From NCBI GenBank assembly GCA_028571685.1, contig CM053141.1, positions 137,730,833 to 137,794,832 of the forward strand: DNA of 64,000 nucleotides, written 5' to 3'. Shown here piece after piece: positions 1 through 11,400 of this stretch (positions are counted from its first letter, which is position 1; each line of letters begins with the position of its first letter). Below the pieces are notes generated by a model that was given only the letters and a program-made list of their open reading frames with translations, did no database searches and was not told where the DNA came from. This stretch comes from Heterohyrax brucei (taxonomy: Eukaryota; Chordata; Mammalia; Hyracoidea; Procaviidae). A program made the position numbers and the translations under genes.

Positions 1-59
1 GCCATTTGACCTGAAATGGTTTATAGACTGAGAAGTCAATAATGTTACAAAGGACCACT

Positions 60-355
60 TGCACCTTTAGTAGCTCCAGTGAAATGCCCCCCTAACATAA
101 CAGCCATGAGCACTTTGGGATCCTGAATTGGGTTCTGGAACAGAAACAGGACATTAGTCAATAAACTGGTAAAATCTGCACAAATACTAGTTTAATTAAT
201 AGCATTGTGCCAATGTTAATGTCTTACATTCCATCATTGAACTGTGGTCATACAAGCTGTTAACGTTTGTGGAAGCTGGGTGGAGGGTATGTAAGAATGC
301 TCTATAATATCTTTACAATTTTTCTGTAAGTCTAATCTTTTCAAAATAAAAAAAA
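60..355 (+). mobile_element. L1M-type LINE 3' end
   Basis: The segment matches the 3' untranslated end of old mammalian L1 (L1MB/L1MC style): an 'aactggtaaaatc' block, 'accaatgttaatgtctta', then 'gaagctgggtggagggta', ending in 'aaaataaaaaaaaa'. It is a 5'-truncated relic with no open frame. The subfamily is from memory. Confidence 0.7.
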
Positions 356-970
356 ATTATTTTTAAAAAACCTTTAAATCAAACACACAGTTTTCTGTTA
401 AGCGTATATTTGGTGTGAAAACAGACAAGTGACACGGCCTAAAGAGGGGTATGCTGTTTGCCACAAGTCAATCTCGTAATTAATAAAAAAGACATCATTA
501 CTGATACAGATTTAACTTTTGACAGATTGACAGATTTCTAAGGTAGTCAGCATTTAGCTGCCTAGCACTGTTACTCTGCATTTCTAAACAGCATCAAACA
601 GTGCCAAGTATTGCTGCAAGTCAGAACACATTCAACAGCACCTAACAGCAACACTGGAAAGAAGTAGGAGAAGGAAGACCTAACCTGCTGTGAAGCTGAA
701 CGGCTACGCAGGTCCACATCTTAAATATGAGGACATTGCATGAAATAACCTTAAGTGTCATTTTAAAGGCATTTTACCTTTTATTTGTACTTTCAGATTT
801 ATTTACAGTATCTAATTAGAAGGTATACATTATAACTTAATGTAAGAATCTTTTCATCTCAAACTGTATCATGAGTTCCAGTTACTTCTCATAGCACAAT
901 TACTACCATCAACCCAGGATGCTAAACTGTTGAACTGAACACAAATGCCAGTGCAGACAAGCTTAAGTAG
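356..970. other. Unassigned AT-rich sequence
   Basis: No repeat family or gene recognised. On the minus strand, a short ATG-started stretch around 690-725 ends before a 'gtta' donor-like site, but there is no convincing acceptor or length, so it is not called. Confidence 0.4.
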
Positions 971-974
971 AAAA

Positions 975-1440
975 AGGATTTGTTAACTCAACTGACGAGG
1001 CCAGAAATAATGCTGGCTCCACACATGATTGGATTCAGTGGCTCCACAACGTCATCAAGACTTTGTTTCTCTCCAGCCCTTGGCTCTGTCTACTAGTGAG
1101 TTGGCTTTGTTCTCTGGCTTCATGTCATGACCCTGATAGCTCCAGCACCATCATCTCCCAAGACTTCTCTGACTGGCTGCTACATGGAGTTCTAGTGATA
1201 CAGGAGTTGAAAACCACTCCTTGGAAACTCTATGGGGCTGTTCTACTCTGTCCCACAGCGTTGCTATGAGTCAGAATTAACTCCAGGGCAACAGTTTTGG
1301 CTTTTCCTTTTTCTTTTATTTGTTTATTTTAATGTCATATATAACTCTGAATCACTGTGGCCAAATAAACAGAGTCTACCCAGATTAGTCAGGCAGGCCT
1401 GGGCACACACTTATCCCTGATTGGCCAGCAAATACACTAC
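975..1440. mobile_element. Old interspersed repeat, split by a SINE
   Basis: The two halves (about 975-1205 and 1325-1440) read as parts of one common mammalian repeat, with 'caacgtcatcaagact' and 'ctctccagcccttggctctg' on the left and 'gaatcactgtggcc' and 'ctgattggccag' on the right. I recognise the pattern but cannot name the family. The AfroSINE between them is the younger insertion. Confidence 0.45.
1207..1305 (+). mobile_element. AfroSINE, 3' part
   Basis: Contains the diagnostic 'ctccttggaaactctatggg' core, 'ttctactctgtc' and the 'gctatgagtcagaatt' tail. The tRNA-like 5' head is missing or too diverged to see. Confidence 0.8.
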
Positions 1441-2576
1441 AAAATTTCTATTATCTTTAGCAGAGTGCATCAGAACTAATTGAAATTTTATTACCAGAAA
1501 ATAGAACACTATAGAAGTAGAGTGGCTTGACAGAAAATGAAGGACATAGAACAGAGAAAATCTACTATTTCTTCCTGATAAATTGACAGTCTTATACCAT
1601 GTTGAAAGAGTTGGTTCAACTATGGTCTTTTAGGTTGAAACTCAGTGTGAACACTTCTTGAAGCCATGAATAAAGTCTTACATGAAAAAGACAAACAGGC
1701 TGATTGCCACCACTATAAGTACCAAAAAAAAAATGTTGCTGTTGAGTTGATTCCAACTCATAGCGACACTATAGTGACCTAAAGTGACATAGGGCAGGAA
1801 AATAGCTTCATTAAAAGACCCCTTCTATCATCCAAAATGATATAATTTTGAAAGCTAGAAAAATTGAGTATTTATATTAACACTGGTACAAACCAGGAGG
1901 TCGGTGATTTAAAAGACGTAAAATTGAGACACAAAGAAAACATGAAACTGAGGCAGCTCCTATTAAGCATTCTCTGTGAGCAAGAACAGAAATTCATAAC
2001 ATACTGATGTCTACCAAACAAGGCTTTTGTTTCCAATCTCCACAAAGAATAAACTGAGTTTAGACAGAAGCCACTAAACTATGATTACAACAGACACTTA
2101 TCGCTAAAAGACAAAAAGTCTCCAGTACCATGACAACATTAAAATTTTCTACTATGGTTACTACACAGTGAAAAGAAAATTGTAAATTTAAAAGACTCCA
2201 GACTTGAATACCCATCATGCAGGCTAATCCCAAATCCCTTGGATCTCCGCAATGAGGGGTACTAAAACTGTGTAGCCCCCCAAAAGAGTATCTTATCAAC
2301 ATATATCTCACTTAAAAGACAAAGAAGAAGCATAATCTGAGATTAGAGGAGGATTGACAGGTAAATTTATTCCAGACAGCGGAACTGGCTACCTCTATAC
2401 TAATACAATAAACCACTGTACAACCGGGTCAGGGTGTCCTGATATGTCCAACCAGCAGGCTATGGTTTATGGTTTATGTTATATATCAATGAGCAGTGTG
2501 TGTCATTTTCCATTCTTCCCTTTTTCAAATAGAAATTTTCATTGTGATTATCTTATTTTTGCACTGTTTTACATGA
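1441..2576. other. Unassigned sequence
   Basis: Apart from a short SINE tail near 1735-1793, nothing is recognised. An 83-codon minus-strand frame at 2060-2311 has no domain or splice context and looks random. Confidence 0.4.
1735..1793 (-). mobile_element. AfroSINE/RTE tail fragment
   Basis: An A-run followed by 'gttgagttgattccaactca' and 'tagcgacactata' is the reverse complement of the shared SINE/RTE 3' tail. Only the tail is present. Confidence 0.7.
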
Positions 2577-2735
2577 GAAACCCTGGTGGTGCAGTGCTCA
2601 CATGCTGCTAACTGAAAGGTTGGCAGTTCAAATCTACCAGGTGTACCTTGGAAACTCTATGGGACAGTTCTGTTCTGTTCCATATGGTCACTACAAATTG
2701 GAATCAACTAGACAGCCAGTTGCTTTTTTTTTTTT
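2577..2735 (+). mobile_element. AfroSINE
   Basis: Near-complete copy: head 'ccctggtggtgcagtg', 'ggttggcagttcaaatctac', core 'ccttggaaactctatggga', tail 'gaatcaactagacagcc', then a T-rich end. Confidence 0.9.
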
Positions 2736-2747
2736 TAAATTGTATAA

Positions 2748-2911
2748 TAGAAATGCTGGCGGTACAGTAGTTAAGGGCTTGGCTGCTAAGCGGAGTTAGC
2801 AGTTCAAATCACTAGCCCCTCACTGTAAATTCTACAGGGCAGTTCTACTTTGTCCTACAGGGTTGTTATAGAAATAGGCTTCACAGCAAAGGGGTTGCAT
2901 TTTTTTGGTTT
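2748..2911 (+). mobile_element. AfroSINE, second head-to-tail copy
   Basis: Starts 'aatgctggcggtacagtag' and runs through 'ttctactttgtcctacaggg' to a decayed tail and T-run. It lies 12 bp after the previous copy in the same orientation. The two differ too much to be a recent tandem duplication. Confidence 0.85.
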
Positions 2912-3559
2912 ATGCCTGTGGTTATAATCCTTGAAGGGATACCTTTAATTTTAAACACTTTAAAGAGATCTTTTGTGTCCAATTAGCCCAATGGAATGCA
3001 TCCTTTGATTTCCTGAGCACTGCTTCCAGAGACATTGACTGTGGATCTAAGCAAAATGAAATCCTTGACAACTTCAGTTTTTTTTCTGTTTATCATGACG
3101 TTCATTATTTGTCCAGCTGTGGGGATTTTTGTTTCCTTTATGTTGAGCTGTAATCTACACTGACGGCTGTAGATTACTGGTCTTCATAAATGATTTCAGT
3201 CCTCTTTACTTTCAGCAAGCATGGCTGTGTCGTCTGCATAACACAGGATGTTACTGAGTCTTCCTCCAATCCTGATGCTACCATTGTTTTCATATAGTCC
3301 AGTTTCTCAGATTCTTTGTCCTAGAGACTGAGTAAGTATGGTGAAAGGACTCAGCCCTGATGAACACCTTTCCTAATTTTAAACCACACAGATCCTCCTG
3401 TTCTGTTCCCATGGCTGCCTCTTAGTCTAAGCACAGGTTCCTTATGAGCACAATAAGTGTTTTGGAATCCCATTTTTTCCAATGTTATCCATAATTTGTT
3501 GAGATCCACACACTTGATGGCCTTCGCGTAGTCAATAAAACACAGGTAAAAGTCTTTCT

Positions 3560-3644
3560 CCTTGGAAATCTATGGGACAGTTCTACTCTGACCTCTAGGG
3601 TCACTATAAGTCTAACATGACTCAGTGGCAGTGGGTTTTAGTGG
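3560..3644 (+). mobile_element. AfroSINE 3' half inserted in RTE
   Basis: Reads 'ccttggaaatctatgggaca', 'ttctactctgacct' and 'gggtcactataagt'. RTE sequence resumes directly on both sides ('gtctttct' and 'atctgctttcag'). Confidence 0.8.
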
Positions 3645-3804
3645 GAATATCTGCTTTCAGGTTAAGATTCTTCTGACATTAGCAGTAACATCCCTCATTC
3701 CACATCCTCCTCTGAATCTATCTTAAATTTCTGACAATTCCCTGTTGATATACTGCTGCAACCACTTTTGAATGATCTTCAGCAAAATTTTACTTATGTG
3801 TGAT

Positions 3805-4307
3805 TGTTTTAGTTAGCTAGTGTTGCTCTAACAGAAGTACCACAGAGTGGACAAAGAAAATTTATTCTTACATAGTCCAGTAGGCTACAGGTCCAAATTC
3901 AGGTCCACTCCAGGGAAAGACTTTCCCCCTTGTCGACTCTGGAGGAAAGTCTGGTACTGCTTCAGTCTTTGTCCAGGGAGCACCTTGGCACAAGAACCTC
4001 AGGTCTGAAGGACGCGCTCTTCTCTCGGTGCTGCTTTCTTGAAGGTGTGTTCCCAATTCTCTGCCTGCTTTCTTTTCATCTCTTGCAGTATGCAAGGATT
4101 AAGGGTGGTGCAAAGCACACTCCAGGGAAACTCCTTTACAGTGGAGCAGGGAGGTAATCCGATGAAGGGATTTACAGTCCCACCCTAATCCTTTAACATA
4201 CAGCACAGTCAAATCACAAAACGGAGGACAATCGTAGAATACAGGGAATCATGGCACAGCCACATGGCTACACATATTCTTGGGAGCACACAATTCAATC
4301 CATGACA
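3805..4307 (-). mobile_element. Solo LTR, MaLR-like 'type A', with TSD
   Basis: Bounded by TG...CA ('tgttttagttagctag' to 'caatccatgaca') and flanked by the 5-bp duplication GTGAT (3800-3804 and 4308-4312). Read in reverse it starts 'tgtcatggattgaattgtgt', like mammalian MaLR LTRs (MLT1 and relatives). It sits inside the RTE copy, so it is younger. The same family occurs at 14824, 16283, 21398, 52699, 54861, 55820 and 57215. Confidence 0.9.
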
Positions 4308-4818
4308 GTGATATCAGTGATATTGCTCCACAATTTTCACATTCTTTTAAATAGGCATAAACATGGATCTCTTCCATTTGGTTGCCCAGGTAACTATTTT
4401 CCAAATTTTGTGGCACAGACAAGTCATCAGTTCCAGTGCTACATGTTTGTCGAACATACCAAATGGCGTTCCATCAATTCCTACATCCTTATTTTTTGAC
4501 AACATCTTCACTGCAGCTTTGACTTCTTCCTTCATTAGCATCAGTTCTTTGCCACATGCTACCTCCTGAAGTGATGGAATGTCAACCAAGTCTTTTCAGT
4601 ATGTTGATTTTGTGTATTCCTTCCATCTTCATTTGATGCTTTCTGTATCACTCAATACTTCAATAAATGCATGGAGGGGTCTTGTTTTTCTCATGAAATA
4701 TGACATCTGGAGGTAGACAGTCCAAGGTGATATAGTGACTAACTCAGTATTCTATCATTGTTTTCAGCTTCTTTTAGTGTGTGCCTGTCCCCTCAATATC
4801 AAATGTTAGCTGTATCAG

Positions 4819-5566
4819 TGTAGCAGGGAACAGATAAGTTCAGCCCACAGAGCAGAAAACACCTCCAACACCCTCTTGTTTGTGGAGGAACAGGCTGTTT
4901 ATTAACCAGTGGTGCAACAGATGGACTCAAGTCCAAAAACTAGCCACACACCCCATTCCATTATCAGACACATCTATTTATACTTTTTTCCCAGAAAGCA
5001 GACAAAGGAATTTCCATACATTCCCTTAATTGGCAGTTACAGGTATACAGATTTTCATATTGCATTTCTATTGGTCCAACATACTTAAAGAGGCACTAGA
5101 TAAGCAGTTAGCACTAAGTTACATGGAAAGAAGCTACCCCCTCCTTAGAAACTGGGCTTATCAAGAATTCTTACTTGGGGGAGGAGGGAGCATCTTGGGC
5201 TGGCGCAGGAGAGAGGCATCCGTACTTTTACCTTCTCCTTAGAAACTGAGCTTATCTCAGAATTTCTATGAGGGGCAAAGGGACGCTGGTGCCCCAACCC
5301 TAATTAGGCATCAGGCAGCAAGCAGACATTGATTTGAATAGGGTTTGTGAAGCTTCTCCCAAAGGAAACTGGTGCCTTCTTATCTAAGCAGTATAACAAA
5401 GGCTACTTCCTCAGGTGAATTCACCCTTCAAGGAGGAAAGCAAGTAGGCCTGGATGTGGGTGCAGAGGTCACATTCAGCAGGCCAGACCTATCATTTTAA
5501 AGGATCTGACATCATGCATTCCAGCTGTTTTTTGGCTGTTTACAATCACTCATTTACAGGCTGACA
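4819..5566 (-). mobile_element. Probable solo ERV LTR (unrelated family)
   Basis: In reverse it begins TGTCAGCCTGTAAATG and ends CTGTTCCCTGCTACA, a TG...CA unit of about 748 bp. An AATAAA signal (reverse of 'gtttattaacc', about 4898) lies near its 3' end. It does not match the MaLR-like or ERVL LTRs here. I could not see a clean target duplication, so the boundaries are probable rather than certain. Confidence 0.6.
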
Positions 5567-6840
5567 AGCCCCGCACCCAGGCCTTTTGAAATTTAAATGG
5601 TATTTTCTTAAAAGCTTTTTCTTCCTCTCTCATCAGTATTTCAGTCAAGAAGAAAGGGCAAAAAGCAAAATTCTGCTCTCCTTTAAACAGTTTTCTCAGA
5701 TGTACTCCACAACCATTGCTATATTCATTTTATTGGACAGAACTCTGTCAAACGGCCACTGGATTTGCACTAGTCTCCACTGTGCTCCTGTAACATATCA
5801 AGTTCTTCCCTCTGTTCCCTGCAATTTTGTACCATCTGAGGACACAGCAGTGAGAAAGGGCCACGGTTCTTCCCCTCATGGAGCTGAGACTTCAGTGGAG
5901 AAGGCACACACTAAAGACTTAAATATTAGCATGTCAAAAGTTTTTTGTTTTGCTTTGTTTTGTTAATAAAAACAGCCCAAAGGGTATTTGCTCAGAAAGA
6001 ATCCTGAGTTGTTTTCTCTTTCTCAGGACTTCAATAAGGACTGGATGCCAAGAAAACACTGGGAAGTTTGGCAAGAGAACCACCAGAGCTTGTGAATATT
6101 GTCCTGTATACTGGGAAGCGGACTCATGTGTCAGTTACCCTGCAAATATACATAGAAGACCAATAAGGCCATGAGCTGTGATGGGGCTAAATGCTCATCA
6201 GCTGAGATAATGACAGAAAAATGTACCATAATCAAGCTTACTGGGAAGATTCACAGTCTTGAACCAGCCACGGCCAAACCAGTCAATAGGATGGAATGCA
6301 ATGTACTGACGAGTGCCAAAGTGCTGAACCACAAGGAAGCTGGAGTTGTGTTGAAAAAGAGAACAGAAAAAAAAAATGGGATATCATATTAGATTACTAC
6401 CTGTCAACAGAGCTTATGACAGGACTGGCTACCAGCTGTGGAAACTCTAGGATGAGTGACAGGCCATACCAAGCCATCTTCCTGCTCACCAAGGCTGTCG
6501 TCAGCATACAGCTGAGTGTCTCTTGGCAGAGCGGTGGATGTTCTCTCTCCATTGATTAATAGTTGCTTCATTATTGTTGATATCAAGGACTAAATAATTG
6601 TAACATTTTTCCTAGCTGATGAAATTAATCACCACATTCAGCTGTCAGGGGTTGTTTGCCAGAATTTTCTTGCCCAGATTAAAGACAATATCTATCCTTT
6701 CTAACGACTCTTTCCTGTCACATGTTTCAGTCTCAGTGTGTCACCTACTTGGAGAAGTCCTATTTGGCAGAGAGTGAGTGAATGCCAAATGTAACTGCAG
6801 GAAAGTCTAAGCAAATGTTAGCAGTGAACAACAACAGTAG
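5567..6840. other. Unassigned, partly exon-like sequence
   Basis: No repeat recognised over most of this. Around 5830-5910 there is weak similarity to old L2/MIR-type relics. A pyrimidine-rich acceptor ('ttttctctttctcag', ending 6027) precedes open sequence. On the minus strand, a consensus donor (CCTTG followed by 'gtgagcagg', near 6495) follows CpG-containing open sequence. Neither could be joined into a consistent coding chain. Confidence 0.35.
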
Positions 6841-6844
6841 TGAT

Positions 6845-6990
6845 AATAATATTGAAAAACATTTATTAAGTCAGGCACTCTACTGAGCAATTTATATACA
6901 TTATCATACCTGGTCCTCACAGCAGTCCTGAGAAATAGGTACAGTTATGCTGACTTTTTAACAAAAACAAGAGGAGACCTAGATATCTTA
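6845..6990 (+). mobile_element. MIR SINE relic
   Basis: 'aacatttattaagtcaggca', 'tactgagcaatttatata' and 'ggtcctcacagcagtcctga' follow the MIR core order. Strongly diverged, as expected for an ancient element. Confidence 0.65.
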
Positions 6991-7317
6991 AGTGTACCTA
7001 TTGTTGTTTTAGAGGAAGTAAGAAAAGAAAGTGGAAGGAATAAGGGGAAAAATAATAGTAAACATAGCGGGTTGGCCATTTTTAGTTTTAGTCAATATAC
7101 TTGTACCAGTACGGGGTGCTGAATGTCCATAAAGGAAAAGAGCCATTTACTTTAAGAAATTGTAGAAAGTTATTTGCCATGCTTGGAAGCGGTAATTCTC
7201 ATTACTCCAGGTCAACATTTACTGAGTACAGAACATTATCACTGTCACGTGTATCACAAAATAAACAGGAATATAGTGACAACCCAATTCCACAGAAATT
7301 GTGCATATCTCCTTGGG

Positions 7318-7420
7318 CTCTGTGGGTCTCTTAAAAGCTGGGACTATGTCCTATCAATTTTTTTTTTATCCCCAATACATGGGACTGACACCAGAAAATG
7401 ATTACTAAATGATCACTTTG
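7318..7420 (+). mobile_element. L2-type LINE 3' end relic
   Basis: 'agctgggactatgtcctatc' followed by 'tatccccaatacatgg' and 'actaaatgatcac' resembles the conserved 3' end of L2 and related old repeats. Confidence 0.5.
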
Positions 7421-7472
7421 TCAGTTGACAAAGCAAGTCCACAATTCCATTACCAGTAACCGGTTGCTAATC

Positions 7473-7706
7473 TCAGGAAGGATCAGTCCCTGGAGAAGGA
7501 CATCATGCTTGGCAGAGCGGAGGGTCAGTGAAAAAGAGGCAGACCCTCATCGAGATGGACTGACACAGTGGCTGCAACAATGGCCTTAAGCGTAAAAACC
7601 ATCGTAGAGGTGGCACAAGACGGGGCAGTGTTTCGTTCTGTTGTTCCTAGGGCTGCTGTGAGCTGGAACCGACTCAACGGCACCGGACAGCAACAACAGG
7701 CCCTTC
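7473..7706 (+). mobile_element. RTE LINE 3' end
   Basis: 'ggatcagtccctggagaagg', 'catcatgcttggcagagcgg', 'gaccctcatcgagatggact', 'gtggctgcaacaatggc', 'gtgtttcgttctgttgtt', then the shared SINE-like tail ending 'caccggacagcaacaaca'. This is the terminal ~230 bp of the RTE, strongly 5'-truncated. Confidence 0.9.
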
Positions 7707-7797
7707 TTCCGAGGTGCTTCCAGAAGAACTCAAACCTCCCATCTTTCAATTAGCAGCAGATAGCACGAACTGTTCACACCACCCAGGGACTCCACCC
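7707..7797 (-). mobile_element. AfroSINE long variant, 5' part, antisense
   Basis: 'cttcttccgaggtgcttcca', 'cccatctttcaattagcagc' and 'cacccagggactcc' are the reverse of the head and extra mid-segment of the longer AfroSINE variant. It abuts the RTE tail with no gap. Confidence 0.7.
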
Positions 7798-7859
7798 AAG
7801 CGGTAAGCTGCTGCCACTGTAGGGCTCCTCTTGTTTTCCTTCTCTTAGAAATCACTGGC

Positions 7860-9640
7860 TTGTACTCTGCACTACCTGTTGTTCAGAATCTGAACCTACT
7901 GCTTATTTTGTTTGTTTATTATTTTAGTTGTTTCAAGGTAATAGGGTTCCATTACTCCAACTTACATGGAAGCAGAATCTTCCTGTATCGTCCCTTTAAT
8001 GTATTGTGGGATTCAATTTACTAACATTTCTTTGTTCTCTCTGTATTCATGAGAGACACTGGTCTGCAATTTTTAGGGGATCAGCTTTGGTTATCAGGAT
8101 TATTCTGGCCTCATTATGAACTGAGACATGTTCCCTCTTATTCTCTATACTGAAAAAAGGGTTTGTGTAAGATTGTTGTTAACTTCTTAAATGACTATTA
8201 CAATTCACCAGCAGCTATCTGGAACTAGAGTTTTCTTTGGGGGAGGTTTTGATTATAAACTCTAGTACAGAAACTGGGATATTTTCTTCTCATATCAGTT
8301 TCAGAAAGCCGTATTTTTCAAGTAATTTGTCTACCTCCCCTAGATGGTCAAATTTGTAACACAATCGCATATAGTAGCCCATTATTTTAATGTCTTCAGG
8401 ATCTGTTAATGACCCACAGCACTTGGCTTGGCTTGGCTTTGTTTATATTTGTTTCTTCTTTTTCTCTTGATTAGTCTAGCTACAATTTTAACCTTTAATC
8501 TTTCAGTGAACCAACTTTTGTTTTTGCATTTTTTAAACTGTTTTCCATTTCATTGATTTACGTACCTATTGATGTTATTTTCTTCCTTCTATTTAAGTTT
8601 AAATTGCTCTACTTTTGCTAGCATCTTGACAGGGACTTTAGATTATGATTTTAATCTTCTAACATTTTTCTACAAAACTTTGACTAATCATACTCTAATT
8701 GTACTTCACAAAGTTTGACATGTTATGCTTTCATTATAATTTCATTCAAAATATTTTTGAATTTTCCTTGGGATTTCTTTTTTAATATTATAAGTTATTC
8801 TAAGTGGATTGCCTGATTTTCTATTATTTGAGAATTGAATTGCCTAATTTTCTATTATTTGAGGATTTTTAATATTCTTTTGTTACTGATTTCTAGAATA
8901 GCTTCATTTGGTATGATAAATCTGTCTTATCTCAGCCCTTTAACATTTCATACTTTATGAGCCAGAATACTTTTGCTAAATCTTTCACTTGCATTAGAAA
9001 AGACTCAGTACTTTGCACTCACTATACAAAGACTTGCATAAAATTCAAATAGGTCCAAATGGTTAGTAATGTTATTTGCATCTTCTATAATCTTTCTAGT
9101 TTCTTTATCAGTTGTTGAAAGTGATAGGTTAAAACCTGTTATTGTAGATTTAAATATGTATCCCTTTACTTCGGTTCTGCTTTCTCAAGTTATGTTATTA
9201 GATATATACAGTTAAGATTGTTATTTTCTCAATAATTGACTTTCAACATTGTGAACTGTCCTTTCTTCTCTAGTAAGATGTTCTCTTACCAATTTTATCT
9301 GTTATATATGTGCAATAACTTTCTTATATTTTTCCCTCTTTAAGCTTTTAGCCTGTGTCCTTGTACTTTAAGTATTTCTCTTTAAAATGGCATATAATGT
9401 TAGAGAAGCCAGAATATAAACCGGGCACTGAGCCCAACACACTTTTCCTTTCTATACTCTTTATCTTTCTGTTTCATTATCTGTAGACTGTGGGGTATAA
9501 ATACTTTCTAATGACTTTTATTCAATGTGACTTGTCTCTTAGTATGCTTGGTGACCTTCTGTTGTGAATTACTTGATCATAATATTCAGCAGTTCTAACA
9601 ATATTTAATGCTCCTTGAAAGAGAATTGGCTTCTTCTGCT
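7860..9640 (-). mobile_element. Old L1 (L1M), antisense ORF2 endonuclease-to-RT region
   Basis: Long, T-rich antisense L1 with landmarks 'tcatgagagacactggtctg', 'ggttatcaggattattctgg', 'tttgtgtaagattgttgtta', 'gtttcttctttttctcttga', 'ttgttactgatttctagaat' and 'gactttcaacattgtgaact'. Many stops in all frames; no usable ORF2. No TSD found. Confidence 0.8.
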
Positions 9641-9829
9641 TCCACTGGTATGTAGAGAGCATACTAACTTGGGACTACATCAACTCCCCGTGTTTCTCTG
9701 CTGTAGGTATGAGTATAGGCTTAGATTTTCAATTAAGCACTGCCCCCGAAAAGCTACTTCAACTAATAAATACATGTACTAAAGTTGTAACATATACTAA
9801 CAGCAAAATATGTGAACTTTAAATAAAAA

Positions 9830-10179
9830 ATAATGCCGCTCATAATAGCATCAAAAATACATAATACTTAAGAATAAATGATGTGAAAGACCAGTACACT
9901 CAAAACTGTTAAACATCACAGAAAAATTAAAGGTGGCCTAAAGAAATGGAGAGATACTATATCTATGGATAAGAAGGCTCAATATTATTAAGATGTCAAT
10001 TTACTACCAAATTTCAAGACTTATTATAGAGCTACAGTACTCAAGGCAGTGTTATATTGATACAGAAACAAACAGGCCAACAGAACAGTGTTATAAATAG
10101 ATCAACACATATCAGCCAGTCAAAAACAAAAGAATACACACTGCATAGTCCCATTTATATAAAATTCTGGGAAAAGTTT
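9830..10179 (+). mobile_element. Old L1 (L1M) ORF2 end, left of the ERVL provirus
   Basis: 'gtgaaagaccagtacactca', 'atggataagaaggctcaata', 'gagctacagtactcaaggca' and 'agtcccatttatataaaatt' are sense L1 ORF2 and 3'-UTR landmarks with an internal deletion. L1 3'-end sequence resumes at 16983, so the provirus appears to have landed in this L1. Confidence 0.75.
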
Positions 10180-10866
10180 TGTGTCAGGCTGGCTTCTCTA
10201 GAGAAGCAAAATCAGTGAAGCACATACAGACAGAAAGATTGCCTTATCCCAAGGAAATGGCTCACATGGTTGTAGAGAGTGGTGAGTCTCAAGTCTGTGG
10301 GTCAGGCTGGAGACTTCCCTGACTTATGTAGCTGCAACCCATAAAACCCCACTGCTATCCAATTGATTCCAACACAGAGACCTCACAGGGTTTTCTAGGC
10401 TGTAAATCTCTACAGAAACAGACTGTCATGCTTTTCTCCCAAGGAACCACTGGTAGGTTCAAACCACCAATCTTTCAATTAGGAGTCAATCACTTCATCA
10501 GGGCAGGGGCTGACAACCCAGGATCATCAGGTCAGATGGCCAGCTGTTGGCTCACAGATTGCCCAGGTTGATGAATCCCTAGACTGGCAGGCAATACAGC
10601 AAGCTGGTGGCTAGAGTCCCAAGAACCACAGGCCAGATGATGATGAGCCAAACACAGGACCCAGAGGGAGCAAAAGCCAGTGAGCTTTGCCAGAGCGGAA
10701 ACTCCCCTTACAACGCACTGGCTGACCAGATCAGATCACATGATGGAAATGATTGCATTATGTCATAAAATGAGGGTAACAACATCATAACATTAAATAT
10801 CAAACTATGGTACTACATAACTGCCAAACCACTGAGACTCATGGCTCAGCCAAGCTGAAAACACAG
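10180..10866 (-). mobile_element. ERVL 3' LTR ('type B')
   Basis: Runs from 'tgtgtcaggctggcttctct' to 'cagccaagctgaaaacaca'. It contains an antisense SINE (10341-10507). Related LTRs are at 14222, 22877 and 34166. In the proviral pair the two copies are much more diverged than the nested MaLR-like LTRs, which fits an older insertion. Confidence 0.8.
10341..10507 (-). mobile_element. AfroSINE long variant in LTR
   Basis: 'cccactgctatccaattgat', then the extra segment 'ggctgtaaatctctacagaa' and 'cttttctcccaaggaacc', then 'ggtaggttcaaaccaccaat'. The extra ~50 bp between the core and the head distinguishes this variant from the standard SINE. Confidence 0.85.
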
Positions 10867-11400
10867 TCCATCCCTTGTCAACTCAGTACTTGTATATATT
10901 GCCTAAAATCATACAGAATCTCTAACAAAATAAAATTTCAAAGTCATATCTGCATCTAACATAATACAATATGCATACAACTGAAAACACGAGCCCCACG
11001 TATATCCTTATATATTATAGATCACAAAAACAAAAACATTTGACATACGTATCCAAAAATGGAAACCCTGGTGACATAGTGTTCAAGTGTCATCACTGCT
11101 AATTAAAAGGTCAGCAGTTCAAGTCCACCAGGTGCTCCTTGGAAACTCAACAGGGTAGTCCTACTCTGTTCTATAGGTTTACTATGAGTCAGAATCATCT
11201 CTATGGCAATGAGTTTGGTTTTTTGGTTAATACAAGAAATATTCATAACAATTACAGTCCTGATTTTTTAAATTGGTCATATTGTTGTAAACTGTACTTA
11301 GAACTAACTTTTTCCAGTATCCATTCAGTATTCCCTTTACCCTCAGCAAATACCTCAGCTGGTCATTTGTTCTTTGCCCAGCGAAACAATCCACATTTTC
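10867..11400. other. ERVL 3' internal remnant without visible ORF
   Basis: Between the 3' LTR and the recognisable pol relic. Apart from the SINE at 11059-11226 the sequence is AT-rich and too decayed to assign. By position it is the region downstream of pol in ERVL. Confidence 0.5.
11059..11226 (+). mobile_element. AfroSINE
   Basis: Complete-looking: 'ggaaaccctggtgacatagt', 'ggtcagcagttcaagtccac', 'gctccttggaaactcaacag', 'actatgagtcagaatcatct', ending 'gagtttggttttttgg'. Confidence 0.9.

Larger units (their letters stand above)
2938..4670 (-). pseudogene. RTE-type LINE, reverse transcriptase region, broken
   Basis: Reverse-strand RTE (BovB-like; the afrotherian RTE family). Recognisable antisense landmarks in order are 'aaatgaaatccttgacaact', 'ctttactttcagcaagc', 'atgttatccataatttgttg', 'gtcaataaaacacaggtaaa', 'gaatgatcttcagcaaaatt' and 'aggcataaacatggatctct'. 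A minus-strand frame at 4347-4589 still reads like the part just upstream of the RT core, including 'MLSKNKDVGIDGTPFGMF'. The element is broken by stops and indels, by a SINE tail (3560-3644) and by a solo LTR (3805-4307). It is 5'-truncated near 4670 and lacks the shared 3' tail. It would have encoded an endonuclease/reverse transcriptase for target-primed insertion. Confidence 0.85.

Noticed and set aside
6404..6586. Minus-strand frame containing 'LYADDS', like a reverse transcriptase YADD box
   Set aside because: The flanking residues do not follow any RT family I know, and nothing nearby resembles fingers or thumb. Probably coincidental.
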